Positions 1 through 5,617 of a stretch of 5,617 nucleotides of DNA are shown in pieces (position 1 is the stretch's first letter; each line of letters starts with the position of its first letter). Below the pieces are notes generated by a model that saw only the letters and a list, made by a program, of their open reading frames with translations, ran no database searches and was not told the origin of the DNA. The position numbers and the translations under genes were made by a program. The stretch is from Anaerolineae bacterium (GTDB lineage Bacteria > Chloroflexota > Anaerolineae > Anaerolineales > Anaerolineaceae), in assembly GCA_016213455.1 (NCBI GenBank), contig JACRAG010000543.1, positions 1 to 5,617 of the forward strand. Direction: 5' to 3'.

Positions 1-2
1 AG

Positions 3-575
<573 letters not shown>

Positions 576-591
576 CCTGTAGTTTAGTGAT

Positions 592-628
592 ATCCGCCAT
601 GTTCCGTGAACCCCGGAACATGGCGGAT
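592..628 (+). terminator. Strong hairpin after the binding-protein gene (partial terminator or mRNA-stabilising stem-loop)
   Basis: The arms TCCGCCATGTTCCG (593-606) and CGGAACATGGCGGA (614-627) are perfectly complementary. An A-T pair at 592/628 makes a 15-bp stem with a 7-base loop (TGAACCC). It starts 16 bases after the stop codon. The bases that follow (TATTCTATAATA) are AT-rich but not a clean T run, so full termination is not assured. In operons of this layout, a hairpin at this place commonly lets the binding protein be made in excess over the permeases, through partial termination or 3'-end protection. That role is inferred here. Confidence 0.7.
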
Positions 629-693
629 TATTCTATAATAGAGAGAGTTGTTTCTACTTCTGGCACGACAAACCATTTCCCATTTAGCGCGAT

Positions 694-703
694 AGAGGAG
701 GTG
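694..703 (+). promoter_or_regulatory. Shine-Dalgarno site that fixes the TTG start of the first permease
   Basis: AGAGGAGGTG is nearly a full match to the anti-Shine-Dalgarno sequence. It ends 5 bases before the TTG at 709, which supports this rare start codon. No ATG or GTG in the same frame lies at a suitable distance. Confidence 0.75.
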
Positions 704-708
704 TTGGA

Positions 709-1713
709 TTGAAAGGCTATCGGAAGTATTTCCTTAACAAGTTGGGCTGGTTCCTGGTTACCTTTGTTTTCGCTTTTATTCTTAATTTCACCCTGCCGCG
801 CCTGATGCCCGGCGACCCTGTGGCTGCCATCGTGTCCCGGCTTGCCCAGGGCATGAGCAATGCCACCGGTGTGCAGGCCATTTACCAGCAATATGCAGAT
901 CTGTTTGGTACCAATAAACCCATCATTGAGCAATTTTTCCTTTATGTAAGAAATGTGGCACAGGGGAACTTCGGGTTCTCCTTCAGCCAATATCCCCGAC
1001 CGGTTGCGGATGTGCTCGCTTCCTCCATCTGGTGGACGGTCTGCCTGCAGTTCCCGGCGATCATCGTCGGCTGGCTGATCGGCAACACCCTGGGTGCGCT
1101 GGCTGCCTATTTGCGGGGCGGGTTTGACAAGGTGCTCATGCCCATCAGCATCTTCGTCAGCAATTTACCCCAATTTGGCATGGCGATCATCCTGCTGGTG
1201 GTTTTTAGCATTACGTTGAAGTGGTTCCCGGTCGCAGGGGGATATGGGTTTGACCTGATGCCGAGTTTTTCCTGGGAATTTATCTGGTCGGTCATCAAGC
1301 ACTATCAGCTCCCCTTCTTTTCGATCGTGCTGATCGCCATCGGCGGTCAGGCGATTGGCATGCGTTCCATGTCGATTTACGAGCTGAACGCCGACTATGT
1401 CAAGTATGCCCGTTTCCTGGGTATCAAGGACCGCAAAATAATCGGCTACGTTTTCCGGAATGTCATGCTGCCCCAGATCACCGGGTTGGCGTTGTCACTC
1501 GGTACCATGATCGGCGGTGCGCTGGTGGCGGAGATCGTATTCAGTTATCCAGGTCTCGGTTACACGCTCTTGAACGGCATCTCAGGACAGGATTATCCAT
1601 TGATCTCAGCCTCTACCATGATCGTCACAGTCATGGTGTTGGTTGCGAATTTTGTTATTGAAATCCTTTACGGTCTTATTGACCCGCGCATTAAAGCGGC
1701 GCAGGCGGATTAA
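709..1713 (+). CDS. ABC transporter permease, DppB/OppB family
   Basis: This is one of the two membrane subunits forming the translocation channel of the importer. It has 334 residues, a normal length for the DppB/OppB family. A first membrane helix (about 12-33) is followed by the family motif MPGDP (33-37) and an extracytoplasmic segment containing [18 protein letters not shown] (86-103). The BPD_transp_1 core then has hydrophobic segments at about 108-134, 145-170, 200-217, 257-281 and 301-324. The cytoplasmic coupling (EAA) loop is at about 227-247 ([18 protein letters not shown]), with the conserved glycine at 238. The C-terminal YGLIDPRIK is also typical. The start is TTG at 709, chosen for its strong Shine-Dalgarno site. 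The gene follows the binding protein after a 133-base gap containing a hairpin, and its stop overlaps the ribosome-binding site of the next permease. The carried substrate cannot be read from this subunit. Confidence 0.95.
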   Translation: MKGYRKYFLNKLGWFLVTFVFAFILNFTLPRLMPGDPVAAIVSRLAQGMSNATGVQAIYQQYADLFGTNKPIIEQFFLYVRNVAQGNFGFSFSQYPRPVADVLASSIWWTVCLQFPAIIVGWLIGNTLGALAAYLRGGFDKVLMPISIFVSNLPQFGMAIILLVVFSITLKWFPVAGGYGFDLMPSFSWEFIWSVIKHYQLPFFSIVLIAIGGQAIGMRSMSIYELNADYVKYARFLGIKDRKIIGYVFRNVMLPQITGLALSLGTMIGGALVAEIVFSYPGLGYTLLNGISGQDYPLISASTMIVTVMVLVANFVIEILYGLIDPRIKAAQAD

Positions 1714-1727
1714 GGAGAGATGCGCAG

Positions 1728-2981
1728 ATGAAACACACTCTTCAACAGGTTTTCCGCTCTGGCAAGTTCCAACTGGGTTTTGTGATTTTTACAACGATCA
1801 TATTAACCGTGATCATTTACCCAATGATCATTACCGATCCCCCATTGTCCATTATCGGTCAGGGCACCTTCTTCCCACCGGGAATTTATGTGAGCACGTA
1901 TGACGCCGTCAATTCCCCAACCACCTATACGCTCAATTTGCGCGATGCGGCTGCCAAACGCATTGCCAATCGATTAAGCAAGGAGGACCGCCTTGCCATG
2001 CAGGAATGGCTGCTGGCTGATGGGGTTCCCGCAAGCGAAATCGATATCAACGACACCGGCAAGCTTTTGGCCCTGTGGGAAACCAAGTATGACCCCAAGG
2101 CCAAGGTTGAGGGGATGACCTTTGCCAGGCAGCGCTATTTCCAACGGGTCAACGCCTCCATCCAGGGTATTATGTCCACCGAGGGCTTCACCCTTGGCGT
2201 AAAGAATCCGGAATCGGGCGTGCTTGAGGAAACCGGAACCATCAATCAATCCGATTTTGTCAACATCAATCAAGTGCCCAATGTTCGCTTTTTGGTGCTG
2301 GGCACGGATAACTTCGGCCGGGATGTGTTGACCGAACTGATCTCGGCAACGCGCGTCTCGCTGATGATCGGTTTTATCGCCGGATTGATCGCCACCTTGA
2401 TTGGCCTGACCCTGGGTCTGCTGGCGGGTTACATCGGCGGACTGGTGGATGACATCATCATGTTCGTCACCAACCTGTTCACCGTCATTCCCAGCTTTGT
2501 GCTGCTGATCTTGATTTCCTTCAGCATTGGCCAGGAACAACGCGGCGCGGTTACGGTGGCTATTGTGATCGGTTTCACCTCCTGGGTCTGGACGGCCCGT
2601 GCGGTACGCGCACAGGTGGTTTCGCTGCGCAACCGCGACCACGTCAATCTGTCCAAGCTCTCCGGTCACTCCATCGTTCACATCATCCTCACCGACATCC
2701 TGCCGTATATTGCTTCGTATGTCGTCATGGCGCTGATCCTGCAAATTTCCTCGGGCATCCTGGCAGAGGCCAGCCTGTCGATTTTGGGGCTGGGTCCCAA
2801 AACCACCGAGGTGCCGACCCTGGGCTTGATGATGAACTGGGCCATGATCTATCAGGCACATGTTCAGGGCAGTTGGTGGGCATATTTTCCTGTGCTCCTC
2901 ACCATTGCTTTGATCACTTTCTCGATGAACCTGATGAATACGGGCCTCGACCAGGTATTCAACCCGGCTCTGCGGGATTGA
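1728..2981 (+). CDS. ABC transporter permease, DppC/OppC family, with enlarged external segment
   Basis: This is the second channel-forming membrane subunit. It has 417 residues, against about 280-310 for most DppC/OppC proteins. An N-terminal membrane helix (about 17-36) is followed by a long, charged, mostly hydrophilic stretch (about 37-187). Then come the family motif [11 protein letters not shown] (191-201), RVSLMIGF and the BPD_transp_1 core, with hydrophobic segments at about 209-235, 245-268, 275-290, 325-345 and 382-404. The coupling loop is [20 protein letters not shown] (301-320); it keeps the glycine (313) but has N-L-S where the classical motif has E-A-A. The segment [17 protein letters not shown] (341-357) and the ending FNPALRD are typical. 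The ATG at 1728 is preceded by AAGGAGAG (1712-1719), which overlaps the stop of the previous gene, so translation of the two permeases is probably coupled. The loop style recalls oligosaccharide-transporting Opp-family members. Confidence 0.94.
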   Translation: MKHTLQQVFRSGKFQLGFVIFTTIILTVIIYPMIITDPPLSIIGQGTFFPPGIYVSTYDAVNSPTTYTLNLRDAAAKRIANRLSKEDRLAMQEWLLADGVPASEIDINDTGKLLALWETKYDPKAKVEGMTFARQRYFQRVNASIQGIMSTEGFTLGVKNPESGVLEETGTINQSDFVNINQVPNVRFLVLGTDNFGRDVLTELISATRVSLMIGFIAGLIATLIGLTLGLLAGYIGGLVDDIIMFVTNLFTVIPSFVLLILISFSIGQEQRGAVTVAIVIGFTSWVWTARAVRAQVVSLRNRDHVNLSKLSGHSIVHIILTDILPYIASYVVMALILQISSGILAEASLSILGLGPKTTEVPTLGLMMNWAMIYQAHVQGSWWAYFPVLLTIALITFSMNLMNTGLDQVFNPALRD

Positions 2982-2988
2982 ACCGGCG

Positions 2989-3011
2989 CCGGAAAACCTG
3001 TTGTTTTCCGG
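2989..3011 (+). repeat. Intra-operon hairpin between permease and ATPase genes
   Basis: CCGGAAAAC (2989-2997) and GTTTTCCGG (3003-3011) form a perfect 9-bp stem with a 5-base loop (CTGTT), starting 7 bases after the permease stop. CGCC (2987-2990) could alternatively pair with GGCG (3014-3017) to lengthen the structure around a bulge. No T run follows, so it is not a standard intrinsic terminator. A role in mRNA processing or stability between the permease and ATPase parts of the transcript is possible. Confidence 0.55.
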
Positions 3012-3058
3012 ATGGCGTAGGATCGAAATCAACCTGAAATTAGGGATTTGACAGCACT

Positions 3059-3064
3059 AGGTGA
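3059..3064 (+). promoter_or_regulatory. Shine-Dalgarno site deciding the start of the first ATPase
   Basis: AGGTGA matches the anti-Shine-Dalgarno sequence and lies 5 bases before the ATG at 3070. It includes the GTG at 3061, the upstream alternative start in the same frame. That GTG has only AGGGA (3042-3046), 14 bases away, so the ATG is preferred. Confidence 0.6.
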
Positions 3065-3069
3065 GCAAT

Positions 3070-4077
3070 ATGGGAAAAGTCATATTAGAGGTCAGAGAAC
3101 TGACAACAAAATATATCACCCGTTTCCGGGAGGATGTTTACGCTGTTGATCACGTTTCTCTGAAAGTCGAAGAAGGAAAATCGCTGGGCATCGCGGGTGA
3201 ATCCGGCTGCGGAAAATCCACCCTGGCGCTCAGCCTGATGGGCTATTACTTCCCTCCGCTGCACTATATGAGCGGGGATATCATCATCGACGGGAAGAAT
3301 ATTTCCGGCATGAAGCCGGATGATATTCGCAAATCGGTGCTGGGGACGGAAATTGCTTACATCCCCCAGGCGGCGATGAATGCGCTCAACCCCACCCAAA
3401 AGGTGATTAACTTTATCGAAGATGTGATTCGGGCGCATGACAACACGGCCTCCAACAAATATATCTACGAGATGGCCCGGGTAAGTTTTGAAAAACTGGG
3501 TCTTCCGGCGGATGTGTTGCAGAAATACCCGGTTGAACTGTCCGGCGGCATGAAACAGCGCACGGTCATCGCCATTTCGGCGATCCTTTCTCCGAAAGTG
3601 CTGATCGCGGATGAGCCTTCCTCTGCGCTGGACGTCACCTCGCAGAAAATGGTCATCAAGATGCTGCGCAACCTGATGGAAGACGGCATCATTAAATCGA
3701 TGATCTTCATCACGCATGAGCTGCCGCTGCTTTACAACGTGACCGACGATATCATGGTCATGTATGCCGGGCAGATCGTGGAAAAGGGCTCAGCCAAGGA
3801 AACCGTGTTTGATCCACTGCATCCCTACGCCAAAGGCCTGATGGGCTCGATCATCGTGCCGGAAGAGGGGCTGCGGAATGTCAAACTGACCGCCATTCCC
3901 GGCGTGCCGCCCAACCTGAAGAAACCCCCGTCAGGCTGCCGGTTTGCCGAACGCTGCAAATTCGTCATGCCACAATGCCGGGCAATTTCGGTTGGCATTC
4001 GTGAAGTGGAGAATGGCCGCGAATACCGTTGTATCATACCGGAAGATCAACTGAGGGAGGCGTACAAAAATGCCTAA
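3070..4077 (+). CDS. ABC transporter ATP-binding protein, DppD/OppD family, with C-terminal oligo_HPY cysteine domain
   Basis: This is one of two cytoplasmic ATPases that power the importer. From the ATG at 3070 it has 335 residues, the usual DppD/OppD length; a GTG at 3061 would add three. All nucleotide-binding motifs are intact: Walker [10 protein letters not shown] (43-51), Q-loop glutamine 100, signature LSGGMKQR (157-164), Walker [14 protein letters not shown] (176-188) with catalytic Glu182, and switch His216. The C-terminal oligo_HPY region starts at HPYAKGL (about 251) and contains IPGVPPNL. Cysteines at 290, 296, 303 and 321 follow. Structures of related OppD/DppD proteins show a [4Fe-4S] cluster bound by such cysteines, so one is likely here. 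The gene lies 88 bases after the permease stop, with a hairpin in the gap, and overlaps the next ATPase gene by 8 bases, which implies translational coupling. These two ATPases would form a heterodimer. Confidence 0.95.
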   Translation: MGKVILEVRELTTKYITRFREDVYAVDHVSLKVEEGKSLGIAGESGCGKSTLALSLMGYYFPPLHYMSGDIIIDGKNISGMKPDDIRKSVLGTEIAYIPQAAMNALNPTQKVINFIEDVIRAHDNTASNKYIYEMARVSFEKLGLPADVLQKYPVELSGGMKQRTVIAISAILSPKVLIADEPSSALDVTSQKMVIKMLRNLMEDGIIKSMIFITHELPLLYNVTDDIMVMYAGQIVEKGSAKETVFDPLHPYAKGLMGSIIVPEEGLRNVKLTAIPGVPPNLKKPPSGCRFAERCKFVMPQCRAISVGIREVENGREYRCIIPEDQLREAYKNA

Positions 4078-4897
4078 GGAAAAGAAACTCTGCCTGAGCG
4101 GCAAAGGGCTTACCAAGGTGTTTGGTCTTGGCCGCCAAAAAACCGTCGCTGTTGATCATGTCGATTTTGATTTCTATGAAGGCGAGATCGTCTCCATTGT
4201 GGGTGAATCGGGCAGCGGCAAGACCACCCTGGCCAAGATGCTGCTGGGGCTGATCAGCACCACGGAAGGTGAGATTTACTTCCAGGGTGCCAAGCGCGAT
4301 ATCAGCTCGCAGCGCAAGAAGCAGGAATATTGGAAGGATATTCAGGCCATCTTCCAGGACCCGTTCTCTTCCTACAACATCTTCAACAAGATCGATGCCG
4401 TTCTGCTGGACTGCATCAATATGCGCGGCGGGCGAAATCTGCCCTACGCCAAAAAAGTGGAGATGATGACCGAGGCGTGCGGTTTCGTCAACCTGAAGTT
4501 TGAGGAATTGACCAACAAGTATCCTTTTGAGCTTTCTGGCGGACAGATGCAGCGCTTGATGATCGCGCGGATTTTCCTGCTCAAGCCCAAAATCCTGCTG
4601 GCCGATGAGCCGACCTCGATGATCGACGCCTGCTCGCGGGCCACCATCCTGGACTACCTGATCCAGCTGCGCGACGAAATTGGCATGACCCTGATTTTCA
4701 TCACCCATGATATCGGCCTGGCGTATTATGTTTCCGACAGCGTCTATATCATGGAGCACGGCAAGATTGTGGAGCGTGGGACAGCCGATGAGGTGATTTT
4801 GCACCCCAAAGAGACTTACACCCAGCGCCTGATCAATGACGTTCCCAAGATTTATGAAGAGTGGGACCTTTCGACGGTGACCTTCTCCAATAAATAG
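4070..4897 (+). CDS. ABC transporter ATP-binding protein, DppF/OppF family, short form
   Basis: This is the second ATPase of the importer, expected to pair with the DppD-like subunit encoded just upstream. It has 275 residues, shorter than the common 310-330 of OppF/DppF. Motifs are complete: Walker [10 protein letters not shown] (45-53), Q-loop glutamine 96 in FQDPFSSYN, signature LSGGQMQR (155-162), Walker [14 protein letters not shown] (174-186) with catalytic Glu180, and switch His213. After the ABC domain the chain ends soon after [17 protein letters not shown], without the proline/cysteine-rich oligo_HPY tail. From memory, this ending resembles ATPases of Opp-family oligosaccharide transporters in Thermotoga and similar organisms. 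The ATG at 4070 lies inside the end of the upstream gene and has GAGGGAGG (4053-4060) as ribosome-binding site. It is the last gene of the operon and is followed at once by a terminator. Confidence 0.94.
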   Translation: MPKEKKLCLSGKGLTKVFGLGRQKTVAVDHVDFDFYEGEIVSIVGESGSGKTTLAKMLLGLISTTEGEIYFQGAKRDISSQRKKQEYWKDIQAIFQDPFSSYNIFNKIDAVLLDCINMRGGRNLPYAKKVEMMTEACGFVNLKFEELTNKYPFELSGGQMQRLMIARIFLLKPKILLADEPTSMIDACSRATILDYLIQLRDEIGMTLIFITHDIGLAYYVSDSVYIMEHGKIVERGTADEVILHPKETYTQRLINDVPKIYEEWDLSTVTFSNK

Positions 4898-4910
4898 GTC
4901 CGGATAGGCT

Positions 4911-4944
4911 CAAGAAGGGCGGCATGGATTTGCCGCCCTTTTTG
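4911..4944 (+). terminator. Intrinsic terminator of the transporter operon, possibly bidirectional
   Basis: AAGGGCGGCA (4915-4924) and TGCCGCCCTT (4931-4940) form a perfect GC-rich 10-bp stem with a 6-base loop, and the T run 4939-4943 completes a rho-independent terminator 13 bases after the operon's stop codon. Pairing extends outward to 4911/4944 with one G-T wobble. Read on the - strand, the stem is followed by CTTCTTG, a weaker T-rich tail, so it may also stop transcripts of the convergent protease gene. Confidence 0.85.
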
Positions 4945-4974
4945 ATTCGGGGTAATCAGCGACGGGATTTCCAG

Positions 4975-5617
4975 TCACCCGGCTTGCGAGCCCTGGCTCT
5001 GGCGCGTGCTGCCTGGCACGATCTTGATCGAACCCAGGGTCAACAATGCCGCCAGCCAGGTCAAAATGATCGCAAGCGGATCGTTGGGATCCATCCAGGG
5101 GATGAGTACGAGCGCGACGTTGAACAGGGTGTGAAAGAGCACCACGATGAGCAGGCTGCCCTGGGTGTGGTGATAGACCCAGGAAAAGAGGAAGCGGAAG
5201 GCGACCAGTTTGATGGTGAACAACGCAAAGGAGGTTGCATAATGCGCATCGCCGGCGATAAAGAATAAGGGTAGATGCCAGGCAGCCCATACCAGCCCAA
5301 GGATGAGATTGGCGTGGAACCAGCGCCATCGTGAGAGCAGCGCCGGAAGCGCAAATCCCGTCCAGCCCAGTTCCTCGCCCAGGCCGGAGCCTGGCAGTTC
5401 GACCAGAAATTCCAGGCCGGCCTTTTGCAGGATCATCCAAAGGTTGACATTCGGCGGTGGAAAACCGGCTTGCCCCACCAGCAGGTAGCTTGACCAGGCA
5501 GCCAGCAGGATCAGAACGCGGGCGAACAGCGCGACGAAATACCAGACCGGTTTGACGCGCCATTGCCCGAGGGGTTGAAGGAACACGATCAACCCGCCTG
5601 TTCCGCGGTTGAAACCG
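4975..5617 (-). CDS. CPBP family intramembrane metalloprotease (CAAX protease/Abi), 5' end outside window
   Basis: This is a polytopic membrane protein of the CPBP family (Rce1-like glutamic-type intramembrane proteases and bacteriocin self-protection proteins). The frame is open to the window edge; a TTG at 5592-5590 is in frame, but at least 8 codons precede it without a stop, and the family usually has one or two more N-terminal helices, so the gene is judged incomplete. Numbered from that TTG, motif 1 is E73-E74 in GEELGWTGF, motif 2 is W102-x3-H106 in WAAWHLP, and motif 3 is H154-x3-N158 in FHTLFN. These Glu and His residues form the active site in characterised members. The usual arginine of the EExxxR motif is threonine 78 here. 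Hydrophobic segments lie near 17-40, 94-112, 122-140, 146-165 and 173-188. The gene converges on the transporter operon; substrate and role are unknown. A membrane-protein maturation role or bacteriocin resistance are family possibilities. Confidence 0.88.
   Translation of the reverse strand, partial: GFNRGTGGLIVFLQPLGQWRVKPVWYFVALFARVLILLAAWSSYLLVGQAGFPPPNVNLWMILQKAGLEFLVELPGSGLGEELGWTGFALPALLSRWRWFHANLILGLVWAAWHLPLFFIAGDAHYATSFALFTIKLVAFRFLFSWVYHHTQGSLLIVVLFHTLFNVALVLIPWMDPNDPLAIILTWLAALLTLGSIKIVPGSTRQSQGSQAG

Noticed and set aside
634..639. TATAAT, a perfect -10 box before the first permease
   Set aside because: The positions 16-18 bases upstream fall in the hairpin arm (CCCCGG) and look nothing like TTGACA, and there is no TG extension. 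It may be chance in an AT-rich spot, so it is not called as a promoter.
1974..3032. Long open frame (352 codons) on the - strand opposite the second permease gene
   Set aside because: Its translation is rich in H, Q, D, G and R with no recognisable domain, and it lies fully opposite a clear permease. It is a compositional shadow. The - strand frames at 3085-3717 and 4034-4804 opposite the ATPase genes are rejected for the same reason.
3048..3053. TTGACA, a perfect -35 box before the first ATPase
   Set aside because: The sequence 16-18 bases downstream (ATGGGAAA) does not resemble a -10 box, and the site is immediately before the gene start. Probably chance.
4924..5268. + strand open frame of 114 codons after the operon
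   Set aside because: Its ATG is inside the terminator hairpin with no ribosome-binding site, and it lies mostly opposite the protease coding region.
4910..5563. Alternative - strand open frame of 217 codons overlapping the protease gene
   Set aside because: The frame ending at 4975 carries all three CPBP motifs and membrane segments. This one has an arginine/proline-rich translation without motifs, so it is an out-of-frame shadow.

Overview
The window holds most of one ABC transporter operon on the + strand, followed by a convergent membrane-protease gene on the - strand. The transporter has the full set of parts of the peptide/opine/nickel (Opp/Dpp) family in the classical order. These are the C-terminal part of a family 5 solute-binding protein (3-575), a DppB-type permease (709-1713), a DppC-type permease with an enlarged external segment (1728-2981), a DppD-type ATPase with a C-terminal cysteine motif (3070-4077), and a short DppF-type ATPase (4070-4897). 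Hairpins lie between the binding protein and the first permease (592-628) and between the second permease and the first ATPase (2989-3011). A good intrinsic terminator closes the operon (4911-4944).

How the genes would work together: an extracellular or lipid-anchored binding protein captures the solute and delivers it to the channel formed by the two permeases. The two different ATPases drive import. Several features resemble the Opp-family transporters that carry oligosaccharides in Thermotoga and other plant-polymer degraders rather than peptide transporters. These are the tryptophan-rich binding protein, the C-terminal style of the second ATPase, and the coupling-loop style of the second permease. 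This substrate call is an inference; no glycosidase or peptidase gene is visible in the window to settle it.

Downstream, on the - strand, is the 3' part of a CPBP (CAAX protease / bacteriocin-processing) intramembrane protease gene (4975-5617), whose start lies beyond the window edge. It converges on the transporter operon at the shared terminator region and is probably unrelated in function.

Organism: moderate GC, strong Shine-Dalgarno sites, use of TTG as a start codon and the style of these proteins would fit an anaerobic bacterium such as a member of Chloroflexota (Anaerolineae). This rests on family resemblance only and is tentative. I see no RNA genes, CRISPR array or mobile element. 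The overall picture is ordinary transport biology. The most unusual item is the roughly 100-residue extra external segment in the second permease.
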